Source: Coleofasciculus sp. FACHB-1120 | GTDB taxonomy: Bacteria > Cyanobacteriota > Cyanobacteriia > Cyanobacteriales > FACHB-T130 | Assembly (NCBI RefSeq): GCF_014698845.1 | Contig: NZ_JACJTV010000019.1 | Span: 1 to 64,000 of the forward strand | Direction of reading: 5' to 3' | DNA: 64,000 nucleotides | In this document: one piece after another, positions 17,042 to 26,144 of the stretch | Layout of the letters: each line of letters begins with the position of its first letter | How positions within the stretch are numbered: the first letter of the stretch is position 1 | Program-made: the position numbers and the translations under genes | Notes under the pieces: model-generated | The model's database searches: none | What the model saw: the letters and a program-made list of their open reading frames with translations, nothing else | What the model was told of the DNA's origin: nothing

Positions 17042-17332
17042 CTCTTAACTTCTCCTAAAGAGCTTGCGAAATCCGTCATTGAGTAGCTTAAACTTAACTT
17101 CACACCCGTCCTTGAGGATTCGGGCAATATTATTGGTTTTAACACTAGATGAGTGAGAAAGCTCCTGTCCTTGCCATTTAAAAGGTTGGTGAAGCCTCCT
17201 GACTCCCTCAGCTAAAGCGTTTAACCACAAATTTTAGACGATCAACGATCAACGGTTGCGTCGCCTCTTTAACGGATGCTTGACTATCAGACGAATGCTG
17301 CATCCGATTGAGCCAGCATTCGGCTTCAAATT

Positions 17333-17483
17333 AGTTGTCTTTTTACACGTGATTTGGTGGCTTGATTGAAGTGCAACTGCACGCCCCAAACATTCCTAGT
17401 GAAGCCCTCTTCTTGCTTCATCTTGTCGAAGAACCCAACGGACTTCAGCGAGTAACAGGCTACCTTCTGTTATAGCGATCGCC
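17333..17483 (-). repeat. Degenerate 150-bp repeat, copy 2 (gene remnant)
   Basis: Minus-strand translation is QKVACYSLKSVGFFDKMKQE, continuing into FTRNVWGVQLHFNQA, clearly related to the copy at 16065-16214 and likewise preceded by TAA. Near its end the frame is shifted by one base relative to copy 1. The two copies are direct repeats bracketing the carbonic-anhydrase gene. Confidence 0.6.
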
Positions 17484-17575
17484 AATATCCTTTGAACACA
17501 TTTCCCACATTGCACCATACCCCAAAAGTAGTATTTTTTGCCTACTAACCACTTCAGGAAACGAGAGGTAAGCTC

Positions 17576-17622
17576 TTACCTTGCGTACCTTTGCGCTAAC
17601 CTTTGCGTACCTTTGCGTTAAA
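17576..17622. repeat. Short dispersed repeat (GCGTACCTTTGCG type)
   Basis: TTACCTTGCGTACCTTTGCG is followed by CTAACCTTTGCGTACCTTTG: two internal units in tandem. The same unit recurs at 53976-54018, and related forms lie near 52557 and 46936. It lies directly after the recQ stop. Confidence 0.6.
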
Positions 17623-17625
17623 AAA

Positions 17626-19779
17626 TTAACCTTTATTCTCTCGTTTCCACAGTCCCCGCACCAGCCGAATCTCATCAAAAGTATAGATTTCCCCCAGAGA
17701 ATCTCGAATCTTTGAGAGTGAAGCAGCACCTACCTCTTGAATTGCTTTTAAAATGGGTTCTTGACGTTCTATCGGCACTAATGAGTTTAAATCCACAGGC
17801 TGATTCATCGAAATCAGTTCTGCTAGATGATCTAAGATAGTCCCTATACGCAAGTTACGTTTTAGAGCAATTTCTTGAATGCTCAAACCTTGCCTATATA
17901 AATCCAGCGTAGCTAACTGGGTGTAGGTAGGGTGATTTTTTTGAGGAATTGACCCAACAGAAGTTGATTTAAAAAGCCCTTGTTCTTTACAATAAGTTTG
18001 AATTTCGGTAACAAATCGCTCACCGTATTGAGCTAATTTATAATCCCCAACACCGGAAATTTTGCCAAATTCCGGTAAGCTTTTAGGTTGCATTTGAGCC
18101 ATCAGCTTTAGCGTAGAATCTGCAAAGACGACGTAGGGAGGTACGGATTGCTCATCAGCGAGTTGTTTGCGAAGCTGGCGCAATTGTTCATACAGCATTT
18201 CTACTTCTACTGCCATTTGAGGCGATTCATCAATTGCAGTAACAATTGGAACGGCAATCTGCACCTCACGCTGACGCCGCAAAATTTCCCAGCTTAAAGC
18301 ATTGAGCTTCAAGACAGAATAACCGTCAGTGGTTTGATCGACAAGTCCTTGATGCAAGAGCGATCGCCCTAACATCTTCCAATCCTCTACACTTTTATCA
18401 GTGCCGATGCCGTAGGTAGAAAGTTCCTGATGCCCATTCTGAGAAATCTTTTGATTTTTTGAGCCGCGCAGCACATCGATAATGTAATTCATCCCGTATC
18501 TTTCTTTGCATCTGGCGACACAAGAAAGAAATTTCTGCGCTTCAATTGTCCAATCTTGCACTGGTTTAGGAAAACGGCAGTTGTCGCAGTTGCCGCAATT
18601 CCCCGCAAAACGTTCGCCAAAATAACCCAATTGAATTGTGCGGCGACAGTCTGTCCCTTCCGCATAATCAATTACCTGCCGCAATTGTTGACGAGCAATT
18701 CTTTGCTCTTGCGGGTCAGTTTTTTGGTCGATAATATACTCAATGGTCTTCAAATCGCCGTAGCCAAAAAACACAGTACAACGCGCAGGTTCTCCATCTC
18801 TTCCTGCCCTTCCAGCTTCTTGATAATAACTTTCTAAATTGCGCGGCAAGTCGTAATGAATGACAAAGCGCACATCTGGCTTATTAATTCCCATGCCAAA
18901 GGCAACCGTTGCTACCATCACTCGCACGTCATCTCGAATAAAGCGAGTTTGATTGGAAGTCCGTTCTTCATCATCTAGCCCCGCATGATAAGGTAGCGCT
19001 GAGATGCCATCTTTTTGTAGCCGAAAGGCAATTTCATCCACGCGGCGACGACTGAGGCAATAAATAATCCCGGAACCTTCAGTGGTGCGGATTTGCTTTA
19101 AGAGTTGGGAGTAAGCTTGTTTCTCTTTTGGCTGAACTTCGTAGTAAAGATTCGGGCGGTTAAAGCTGGCAATGTGAATACTGGGTTGCCTGAGTGCCAG
19201 CTGTTGGATAATATCTTGACGGACGCGATCGGTAGCGGTGGCGGTGAGTGCTAAAAAGGGCACATTTGGATAGCGTTGGCGCAATTGTCGCAATTGCCGA
19301 TATTCTGGGCGAAAATCATGTCCCCACTCAGAAACACAGTGCGCTTCATCAATCGCAATTGAGTGAATTCCAATTTGGTGTTGCACCGAATCCAAAAATG
19401 GCAGGAATTTTTCTGAAAGCAGTCTTTCTGGAGCAACATAGAGTAGCTTGATTTGACCGCTTTTAATCAGTTTTTCGCGGTGCTGTACTTGTCCCCAACT
19501 GAGACTACTATTGAGAAATGTCGCGCCAATGCCGTTATCTAGCAACGCTTCCACTTGATCTTGCATCAAGGCAATTAACGGCGACACGACCACGGTTAAC
19601 CCAGATTTCAGGAGTGCTGGTAGCTGAAAGCACAAAGATTTTCCCCCACCTGTAGGCATCACAACCAGCAAATCCTGGTTTTGTAGCGCTTCTTGAATAA
19701 TCTGACGTTGCCCAAGGCGAAAGCTGTCGTAGCCAAAGAAATGTTTAAGTGCCTGTTCGAGAGAATGAAACTGGGGCAT
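17626..19779 (-). CDS. recQ: ATP-dependent DNA helicase RecQ
   Basis: 717 aa from ATG at 19779 (MPQFHSLEQALKHFFGYDSF); 38 in-frame upstream codons are discarded. Walker A MPTGGGKSL, DEAH box IDEAHCVSEWGHDFRPEY, motif III FLALTATATDRVR, motif VI YYQEAGRAGRDGEP, then the RQC zinc-binding part (CRRTIQLGYFGE...CGNCDNC). An HRDC domain (LRQLRKQLADEQSVPPYVVF) follows and an extra C-terminal helix-turn-helix (GLSIQEIALKRNLRIGTILD). It unwinds recombination intermediates 3' to 5'. Length suits a RecQ with the C-terminal extension. Confidence 0.93.
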   Translation of the reverse strand: MPQFHSLEQALKHFFGYDSFRLGQRQIIQEALQNQDLLVVMPTGGGKSLCFQLPALLKSGLTVVVSPLIALMQDQVEALLDNGIGATFLNSSLSWGQVQHREKLIKSGQIKLLYVAPERLLSEKFLPFLDSVQHQIGIHSIAIDEAHCVSEWGHDFRPEYRQLRQLRQRYPNVPFLALTATATDRVRQDIIQQLALRQPSIHIASFNRPNLYYEVQPKEKQAYSQLLKQIRTTEGSGIIYCLSRRRVDEIAFRLQKDGISALPYHAGLDDEERTSNQTRFIRDDVRVMVATVAFGMGINKPDVRFVIHYDLPRNLESYYQEAGRAGRDGEPARCTVFFGYGDLKTIEYIIDQKTDPQEQRIARQQLRQVIDYAEGTDCRRTIQLGYFGERFAGNCGNCDNCRFPKPVQDWTIEAQKFLSCVARCKERYGMNYIIDVLRGSKNQKISQNGHQELSTYGIGTDKSVEDWKMLGRSLLHQGLVDQTTDGYSVLKLNALSWEILRRQREVQIAVPIVTAIDESPQMAVEVEMLYEQLRQLRKQLADEQSVPPYVVFADSTLKLMAQMQPKSLPEFGKISGVGDYKLAQYGERFVTEIQTYCKEQGLFKSTSVGSIPQKNHPTYTQLATLDLYRQGLSIQEIALKRNLRIGTILDHLAELISMNQPVDLNSLVPIERQEPILKAIQEVGAASLSKIRDSLGEIYTFDEIRLVRGLWKRENKG

Positions 19780-19979
19780 CTTCCGAAGGATGAAGGATGT
19801 TAGCAAAGCGGCGCATCCGCGCAGGATCAAAAGGATGAATGAAGAAATTCCGAATTCTCTGTAAAGGAGTTCCAGAGTCGTGTGGGCATCCAAAACTGCT
19901 GCCCGAAATTGGTTGCGCTAACGAGAGCCTGCTTTACGAATCATAATGATACTTGGAAAGTCTATTAGTAAATTAACCC

Positions 19980-20264
19980 ATGCCGAAAGCAATCTGGAAT
20001 GGTACGGTTTTAGCCCAAAGCGATCGCACCGAAGTTGTGGAAGGAAACCACTACTTCCCCGCTGATGCTATCAACCAGCAATATTTCAAAGATAGCGACA
20101 CCCACACCAGCTGTCCTTGGAAGGGTAAAGCCAGCTACTACAGCATCGAAGTCGATGGGCAAGTCAACAAAGATGCGGCGTGGTACTATCCCCAAGCCAA
20201 GGACGCCGCTAAGAACATCGAAGGATACATTGCCTTCTGGAAAGGCGTCAAAGTCGAAGCATAA
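19980..20264 (+). CDS. DUF427 family protein
   Basis: 94 aa. The DUF427 signature is complete: MPKAIWNGTVLAQSDRTEVVEGNHYFP, then TSCPWKGKASYYSI, AAWYYPQAKDAAKNIEGYIAFW. The family is small, beta-rich and of unknown function. Divergent from recQ with 200 bases between, and followed by an SDR gene on the same strand, separated by a perfect palindrome. Confidence 0.85.
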   Translation: MPKAIWNGTVLAQSDRTEVVEGNHYFPADAINQQYFKDSDTHTSCPWKGKASYYSIEVDGQVNKDAAWYYPQAKDAAKNIEGYIAFWKGVKVEA

Positions 20265-20272
20265 GTTTCCTC

Positions 20273-20297
20273 TAGGGCATGGCAGTGCCATGCCCTA
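20273..20297. repeat. Perfect 25-bp palindrome (TAGGGCATGGCA type)
   Basis: TAGGGCATGGCA-G-TGCCATGCCCTA, 12-bp arms with a single central base, 8 bases after the DUF427 stop. It belongs with the GTAGGG...CCCTAC palindromes at 26645 and 58655. It could also act as a hairpin between the two flanking genes; no U-tract follows, so it is not a standard terminator. Confidence 0.65.
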
Positions 20298-20419
20298 CAC
20301 CGGGAAGGAATTCCCTATCACCTTGCCCGATTCCAAACTACGTCTTCCACAAGAGGGATGTGATGTCCTCCTGTTTGCTCAACCATCTGTGTAGACGCTA
20401 TCAAATTAGAGGAGGGGCG

Positions 20420-21202
20420 ATGCAACTTGGTGACAAAGTAGCACTAATTACAGGTGCGGGTTCGGGCATCGGCAAAGCAGCAGCGGTGCTACTGGCGAAA
20501 GAAGGTGCAAAAATCGCAGCCCTAGGACGGACTGAAGACGAACTCAACGAAGTCGTTGCCCAAATCCAACAAGCCGGTGGAGAAGCCATCCCGGTACTCG
20601 CTGACATCTCCGAAACAGAGGAGATGCAACAAGCGGTGCAACAAATAATAAATCAATGGGGACGCCTCGACATTGTATTTGCAAATGCTGGAATTAACGG
20701 CGTCTGGGCACCGATAGAAGAGCTAGAGCCAGAAGAATGGGACAAAACGATCAAAGTCAATCTGAAAGGCACCTTCCTCACCGTTAAATATGCCGTGCCT
20801 TATCTCAAGAAACAAGGTGGATCTGTCATTATCACCTCCTCAGTTAATGGCACGCGGATGTTCAGCAATACCGGCGCAACTGCCTATTCTTGCACCAAAG
20901 CCGCCCAAGTCGCCTTCACTAAAATGGTGGCACTGGAACTGGCAGAACATGGCATTCGTGTCAATGTAATTTGTCCGGGAGCAATTGATACAAAAATTGA
21001 TGAGAACACCGAACGCCGCGACTTAGATGAGGTAAGCGAACCCGTTGAGTTTCCCGAAGGACAAATCCCCTTAACCGATGGCAAACCCGGAACTTCTGAG
21101 CAAGTCGCCCAGTTGGTCTTATTTCTAGCCTCAGATAATTCTAGCCACATCAGCGGCACCGAAATTTGGATTGATGGTGCCCAATCGCTGCTAGTCGGTT
21201 AA
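20420..21202 (+). CDS. Short-chain dehydrogenase/reductase
   Basis: 260 aa from ATG at 20420, which is preceded by a strong GAGGAGGGG ribosome site; the longer open frame back to 20279 crosses a repeat palindrome and is rejected. Classical SDR motifs: TGAGSGIG (12-19) for NAD(P), FANAGING, ITSSVNG for the catalytic Ser, and Y155-SCTK159. The C-terminal SDNSSHISGTEIWIDGAQSL is also typical. Substrate is not evident; 3-oxoacyl-ACP reductase-like or sugar dehydrogenase roles are both possible. Confidence 0.88.
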   Translation: MQLGDKVALITGAGSGIGKAAAVLLAKEGAKIAALGRTEDELNEVVAQIQQAGGEAIPVLADISETEEMQQAVQQIINQWGRLDIVFANAGINGVWAPIEELEPEEWDKTIKVNLKGTFLTVKYAVPYLKKQGGSVIITSSVNGTRMFSNTGATAYSCTKAAQVAFTKMVALELAEHGIRVNVICPGAIDTKIDENTERRDLDEVSEPVEFPEGQIPLTDGKPGTSEQVAQLVLFLASDNSSHISGTEIWIDGAQSLLVG

Positions 21203-21291
21203 ATCCAGTGACATTTTAATCAATCGGGAATTTAACTTTAGGAAAATGCTGGTAATGGCGGTAGTTTCTGCTATGATAGTAAACGCCATGA

Positions 21292-21373
21292 GCGGATGTG
21301 GCGGAATTGGCAGACGCGCTAGATTTAGGTTCTAGTTTCGCAAGAAGTGAAGGTTCAAGTCCTTTCATCCGCA
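21292..21373 (+). tRNA. tRNA-Leu (UAG)
   Basis: 82 bases. Acceptor stem GCGGATG / CATCCGC with discriminator A; anticodon arm CTAGA-TTTAGGT-TCTAG with anticodon TAG; a long variable arm (class II, as for Leu); T-arm GGTTCAAGTCC. The 3' CCA is not encoded. No intron. Confidence 0.95.
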
Positions 21374-21400
21374 TGAGTGACAATTGATAACTCCGTAACT

Positions 21401-21430
21401 AACCGAGGCTTTTAGTCTCGGTTTTGTTTT
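21401..21430 (+). terminator. Intrinsic terminator after tRNA-Leu
   Basis: Stem AACCGAG (21401-21407) with CTCGGTT (21417-21423), a 9-base loop, then a T-rich tail TTTTGTTTT. It lies 28 bases after the tRNA. Confidence 0.8.
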
Positions 21431-21517
21431 GAGTGGGTTGCGTAGCACGGAGTCCGAGGCGAAGCCATCGCGATTTCCCCAAGCAGCAGCAAAGCGCGAT
21501 CGCAACCAGAAATAAAA

Positions 21518-23818
21518 TTATTGAGTCTTCAGCTTTAAATCTTGGCGCTGCTGCCAACGCTTCTTCAACTGAGATTTTTTCAACTCTCGCAGCCGCAGCC
21601 GCAACTGATTGACATTGGGATTCTGTTTACCATAGCGCCAGCTGACATAAGCCTGGGTAATCTCGTCAATCGCCTTAGCAGATTCCGGTGGCTGGTGTTG
21701 ATACGCCAGATAAGCATACTCCAAGGGCGTCTGGGCTGGATGCTTGGCGTATCCCTGAGTGCGTAAATTTGCCAACAGTTCCTGGTAAAGACTTTCCATC
21801 GGAGGCAGCTTCGCTAACCAGCGACGGTACAGCCATACACGCACACCATTCCAAGCCAGCCAGCCCAAGAAACCCAGGCAAATGGCTAAAATGAGACCGG
21901 CGAATAAGCCTACCCAACCGCTAGATAACAGCGCCCACAGCCAGATGATGCCCCCAATTAACCAGGTAGCGATCGCACCGAACACGTTATTCAGCCAACT
22001 GGTGAGGGGTGAAGGCAACCAACCCGCAACCCACTTCCAGAATTGGCGTAACACGCTAAAAGTTTGGTCTTCTTCAATTGAAGGGGGGATGAGTGGATGC
22101 GTGGGAATCGGATCGAAAGCAAACCAACCGTTACTCGGAAAGTACACCTCCGTCATCATATAGGCATCGGTGTTGCGGACGATGTATAAGCCCGTGAAGG
22201 GATTGAACTCGCCAGGGGAAAAGCCCCCCACCAATCGCGCCGGGATGCCAATCGAACGCAACATGATGGTGAGGACGCTGGAAAAGTGGTCTGGATAGCC
22301 GCCTTTGTACTTGAAAAGAAATGCCTCGACTAAGTCTTCGTTTTCATCCAAAAATGGCAAGCTATTGGGATCTGGTGGAATTGTGTAGTTTTGTTTGAGA
22401 TATTGAGCCAAGTAGAGGGCTTTTTCGTAAGGCGAGGTGATGGGTTTTCTCGACTTCGCTAAGATTTCTTCTGTTAGCTGCCGCACTTTGTCAGCAATTT
22501 GCGGAGGAACTTGCAGATAGTAATTTCGGATAGGTTTGGAATAGTCTGTGGACGCCTGCCCCAAGCGAGTGCGATCGCGGTAAGGGACTTCTGAAATTAC
22601 CGTGTAGGTGAGTCCCTCCTGTAACAGTGCAGGCGATCGCACGCTGCCTTCTGTATCCAGTGCCACTCTTGACGTGGGGTAGTAAAGTTCCTTGGGAAAC
22701 GCCAGGGCTGGCAGCAGATTCGCCATCTCAGACACCACCGTGTAGGTCTGAATCACCTCCCTGGTTTTCCCAGTAATGAACTGTCTGGGGATAAAAAATC
22801 GGTATGACCAAGGTGGACGTTGTACCGTCTGCGTTTGATTGTCGCGGGAAATCTCCCAACCTTGACCCGTGTAGCGGTCGAACCCCAGCACCCGCCAAAA
22901 TCCCTCTGACTGGGAGCGTACCCGCATCAAAACCTTGGGCTTCATCTCTCCCCGCAGGTTCTGGTTAATCTTGCTGTTAAAGCCGTAGTAAAAGGTATCA
23001 TCTACATTGCCAGGGCCAGTGTCTTGGTTTGACCCACCACCAGAACCTTCTTTGCCCTGTTTACCAGGGTTAACAATGCCACGGTTATTGTCAGGAAAAT
23101 CTTTTTGGGCAAGATTGCTGGGGGCACTAACGGGAAATGTCTGTAGCTGATAGCTAGGAAACCGAGGCATTAGGGCAAAAATGGTCAACCCCAGCCCTAC
23201 AATCGCTAAAAAATTGATACTGAAAAATTTCCAATTAAAAATTGGGGAATTCCCCTTTTTTAATTTTTCATTTTTCATTTTTAAGTGTTCCAAACCGAGC
23301 CGCGAACGGTAATCTAGCACCAATACCGGCAGCCCAATGCCTAAGAACAACAGCAATATGGGTGCAAAAGCGAACGTCTGGCTCACCGTTCCAGCAACAC
23401 CCAACAAAATCAGCCCGATCACCATCGAATACCCCAAGTCCTTGCGACGAGGTAGATCGAAGCTATGCAGCACTTGCAGATGAATTAACAACTCTGCCAG
23501 CACCAGTCGGGTATCGTTCAGTTGCCCGAACAGATTTTTCAAGAAAACTGCCAGTGCCACCAACATTCCAATCGCCAGTAAGAACTTCACTGGCACATTG
23601 CGATCGCGTCGTCGATACCAACTCCACGTCGCCCCGGCAATGCTGAGCGGCACAGCCCACAAGCTAATCTGCGTCTCGGCTGCCACATCCGTCGCAATGA
23701 TTCCTACCACCACGAGCGCCTGCACCAGCACCCGCAACAGAATGGATTCTTCCGTTTCGGGCATCGGCATTGCCGCTAGCCGCTGCCTAAACTGATTAAA
23801 AACTGGTAGACGCCGCAT
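21518..23818 (-). CDS. TgpA-type transglutaminase-fold membrane protein, catalytic residues lost
   Basis: 766 aa. Several membrane helices at the N-terminus (about 25-165 and 199-216), an extracytoplasmic DUF3488/transglutaminase-like region (about 290-590), another membrane segment (about 617-650) and a DUF4129-like tail (KHPAQTPLEYAYLAYQ). The core motif reads GGYPDHFSSVLTIMLRSIGI: Pro509 stands where the catalytic Cys is expected. DAYMMTEVYF has Tyr553 in place of the catalytic His, and only the Asp of FDPIP is kept. It is probably a non-enzymatic family member. Residues 178-200 (KMKNEKLKKGN...) derive from an AT-rich repeat in frame. Confidence 0.8.
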   Translation of the reverse strand: MRRLPVFNQFRQRLAAMPMPETEESILLRVLVQALVVVGIIATDVAAETQISLWAVPLSIAGATWSWYRRRDRNVPVKFLLAIGMLVALAVFLKNLFGQLNDTRLVLAELLIHLQVLHSFDLPRRKDLGYSMVIGLILLGVAGTVSQTFAFAPILLLFLGIGLPVLVLDYRSRLGLEHLKMKNEKLKKGNSPIFNWKFFSINFLAIVGLGLTIFALMPRFPSYQLQTFPVSAPSNLAQKDFPDNNRGIVNPGKQGKEGSGGGSNQDTGPGNVDDTFYYGFNSKINQNLRGEMKPKVLMRVRSQSEGFWRVLGFDRYTGQGWEISRDNQTQTVQRPPWSYRFFIPRQFITGKTREVIQTYTVVSEMANLLPALAFPKELYYPTSRVALDTEGSVRSPALLQEGLTYTVISEVPYRDRTRLGQASTDYSKPIRNYYLQVPPQIADKVRQLTEEILAKSRKPITSPYEKALYLAQYLKQNYTIPPDPNSLPFLDENEDLVEAFLFKYKGGYPDHFSSVLTIMLRSIGIPARLVGGFSPGEFNPFTGLYIVRNTDAYMMTEVYFPSNGWFAFDPIPTHPLIPPSIEEDQTFSVLRQFWKWVAGWLPSPLTSWLNNVFGAIATWLIGGIIWLWALLSSGWVGLFAGLILAICLGFLGWLAWNGVRVWLYRRWLAKLPPMESLYQELLANLRTQGYAKHPAQTPLEYAYLAYQHQPPESAKAIDEITQAYVSWRYGKQNPNVNQLRLRLRELKKSQLKKRWQQRQDLKLKTQ

Positions 23819-23891
23819 ACTGGTGATTAGTCAATCGCTAATTGCTCATTGCTAATTGTTCTATCACAGTTAGCCATTCGCCATTCACCAT

Positions 23892-24911
23892 TTAATTACC
23901 GACCGCGATCGCAAAAATCAGCGGTTGCCGATCCAGTTCCTGAAACTGAATTTCCAGAGGATAAGTCTGGTTGGGTTCCAAATCAAAGGATTCTACACTC
24001 AGATAGCCCGGATAAGTGCGCTGTGCCGTTGCCGAGCCTTGCGGGGTTCGTAAGGTTAACCTGCCGCCGCGAGGCAAGCGCGTCTCAATCCGGCATCTGG
24101 GAACCCGCCCCTCTACCTGATATTCCGCCCTGAGAGTCATCAGTCCAACAGTCGTCTCCCACTGCCGCTCTACCGGCTGCCGATCCGGAGATACAGGCAG
24201 CGTCAGGGCGTTGATGATTTCTCTCGCTGCCAATAAGGACAGCGCCATTTGTTGGCTGTCTGTCGCCTCTTCATAACGATTTGTAAACAGTTGCTGCTCT
24301 TGAGGTGAACGGGTCGGATAAAGCAGCACCAATCCTGCTAACTGGTTCAGTGCCTGGGGTTGCTCTGGAAATAAGGCACTGGCGGCACGCACCATTTTTG
24401 CTCCCTGTTGCAGCTGCGACTGCATCGCCTCCTGGCAGGAGTTTAGCAGTTGTGTTAAAACCGTTTCGGGTAGGGTGACTGGCAGTCTGAAGTTAGAGAG
24501 CTGCGGTGCCCATAGGGGAACCCAGCTGTTTACTTCGCGGTCTGAATAGTCAGGTTCATAATTACGAATCTCCGTCTCCCAGGGAAACAGGGGCGGATTC
24601 CGTTCAATTTCTGTTTGTAGTTTGCGCTTCAAAAGCGCATGGAAACGATTTTGCACAGTCGGTATTTCTCCTCCCAAGTTGAGTGGTTGACAGCCTTGGG
24701 TCGCTTCACCGAAGTGGTCGGTCACTACGCTCAAGTCTTCTGAATCCAGTGGGTCTAACGCATCCAATTCCAGCTCTGCCGCCACCAAGTCGTCTGTAGG
24801 AGCAGGCGGCTCTTGGGGTGGTGGCGCTGCTAGAGGATCGCCATCCTGTAGCAGCCTTGCCAGAAAGCGGTTGTCTATCGCTTCGGAATTGTTGTCTAGG
24901 TCACTATTCAT
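23892..24911 (-). CDS. PatU3-like protein, partner of HetZ
   Basis: 339 aa from ATG at 24911 (MNSDLDNNSEAIDNRFLARL), overlapping the end of the hetZ-like gene by 8 bases. An acidic, Pro-rich N-terminus is followed by helical segments (QLLNSCQEAMQSQLQQGAKM, MALSLLAAREIINAL) and a C-terminal beta-rich domain (RIETRLPRGGRLTLRTP...LEIQFQELDRQPLIFAIAV). In heterocyst formers a PatU3 protein is encoded just after HetZ, and position plus general layout point the same way. I did not compare sequences directly, so the name is tentative. Confidence 0.55.
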   Translation of the reverse strand: MNSDLDNNSEAIDNRFLARLLQDGDPLAAPPPQEPPAPTDDLVAAELELDALDPLDSEDLSVVTDHFGEATQGCQPLNLGGEIPTVQNRFHALLKRKLQTEIERNPPLFPWETEIRNYEPDYSDREVNSWVPLWAPQLSNFRLPVTLPETVLTQLLNSCQEAMQSQLQQGAKMVRAASALFPEQPQALNQLAGLVLLYPTRSPQEQQLFTNRYEEATDSQQMALSLLAAREIINALTLPVSPDRQPVERQWETTVGLMTLRAEYQVEGRVPRCRIETRLPRGGRLTLRTPQGSATAQRTYPGYLSVESFDLEPNQTYPLEIQFQELDRQPLIFAIAVGN

Positions 24912-26088
24912 CTTGAGATGCACTTGCTCCGGATACTGAACGATTGCGAATTTCCCAGGCAATCTCTAGCAGCTTGAACCACCGCTTTTCGACCTGGGAA
25001 ACTGTACAACCCAAAGTTTGAGCGATCGCTGCATTTCCGAATCCCTGTTGCTTTAATCGTAGTAATTCCGCCTGCTCTTCGCTCAACATTCCTTGAAATG
25101 TTTGCCAGTGCTGAGGCGTCAAACCCAAATTCCGTTCCAAATCCGCTTCCAACCACTGATGCACCAGTTCCCAGCGCTGGGAAAGAGCAAATCGAATCAA
25201 ATGATATTTGAAGCGTTGCTGCAAATAATCCCTCTGGCGCGGCGTCAACCCCAAAATGGCTTCAATTTCCCCAGCGGATAAATCTTTCAGGCGTAATGTA
25301 AAATAATCGGCACATTCATTTTGCTGGCGCTCTTTCAGATAAGCCAGCAACTCCTTAATCACCGTCTGGCGCAGGCTTTTTTCCAGCGGTTCGGATTCGT
25401 GAGCCACCATCGCCTCTCGCACCTGATGCACCGTCGCTTCATTCCAAACCGAGTCGGAATCATTAGCAGCCCCCTCTGCCGCCTGCTCCATATCCACGGA
25501 AGTTTCCGGGGGTTGTTGTTGCGAAAAAGTCTGCGCCCGCAGGATGATTAATTGCTGAGTGCGATGACCGGGCAAAGGAATGCGCCGCTTGCCGTAGCGC
25601 TCGGCAAAAGCCATGTACTCTGCCAGTTCCAACAAAGTATGAGGACGATATGCTGCACCCATTCCGCTTTCTCGTCGAAATGCGTTTAAGGACTCAGCAT
25701 AAAATCCCTGCAAAAAATCTTCTATCAGAGTTAGCCGCGCCTGGTAGCTTGTAGGCACCTGCGACGGTGTAATGTAGCGATAGATAATCGCACTCAGGGT
25801 GCTGTGTAATTCTACCCGTCCCCGGTGTGCCCCCATTTGGTAATAATGAAGACATTGCTTCAGGCGGAGACGAGCCAGTGTTATTGCCCAGGTTTCGATA
25901 TCTCCTGAGTCCTGAATTCGCTTACTCTCAGTGCAAATCCGACCGACTTCGCTAGCTATCCGCGCCGCAACCTCACGACAGTTCTGCTCCGAAGCCTTGG
26001 ATGACTGTCGGAGTTCGTTAAATAGTAGTTGAAAGATTGCGTCCACCACTCCCTGGTAGATTTCCCCACAATGGCTAATTATTGTCAA
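24904..26088 (-). CDS. hetZ: HetZ-like differentiation regulator
   Basis: 394 aa (TTG start at 26088; a GTG at residue 14 is possible). Strongly recalls HetZ: KASEQNCREVAARIASEVGR, then YQMGAHRGRVELHSTLSAII, FAERYGKRRIPLPGHRTQQL, LSAGEIEAILGLTPRQRDYL. The C-terminal third has a helix-turn-helix-like GFGNAAIAQTLGCTVSQVEK. HetZ acts early in heterocyst differentiation downstream of HetR in Anabaena, but homologues also occur in filaments without heterocysts, so it does not prove heterocysts here. Co-transcribed with the PatU3-like gene through an 8-base overlap. Confidence 0.75.
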   Translation of the reverse strand: MTIISHCGEIYQGVVDAIFQLLFNELRQSSKASEQNCREVAARIASEVGRICTESKRIQDSGDIETWAITLARLRLKQCLHYYQMGAHRGRVELHSTLSAIIYRYITPSQVPTSYQARLTLIEDFLQGFYAESLNAFRRESGMGAAYRPHTLLELAEYMAFAERYGKRRIPLPGHRTQQLIILRAQTFSQQQPPETSVDMEQAAEGAANDSDSVWNEATVHQVREAMVAHESEPLEKSLRQTVIKELLAYLKERQQNECADYFTLRLKDLSAGEIEAILGLTPRQRDYLQQRFKYHLIRFALSQRWELVHQWLEADLERNLGLTPQHWQTFQGMLSEEQAELLRLKQQGFGNAAIAQTLGCTVSQVEKRWFKLLEIAWEIRNRSVSGASASQDE

Positions 26089-26144
26089 GACCCTAGCATA
26101 CCCAACTGCGACACGTTAACGGCAGAAGACCCCATATAGTCCTT

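Noticed and set aside
17045-17230. Minus-strand frame of 61 codons upstream of the carbonic anhydrase
   Set aside because: Covers the leader and promoter of that gene, with no clear ribosome site. I had an impression of having seen similar sequence but could not support a family.
20279-20419. Longer start for the SDR gene
   Set aside because: It crosses a palindromic repeat, adds 47 residues unlike SDRs, and the ATG at 20420 has a strong ribosome site.
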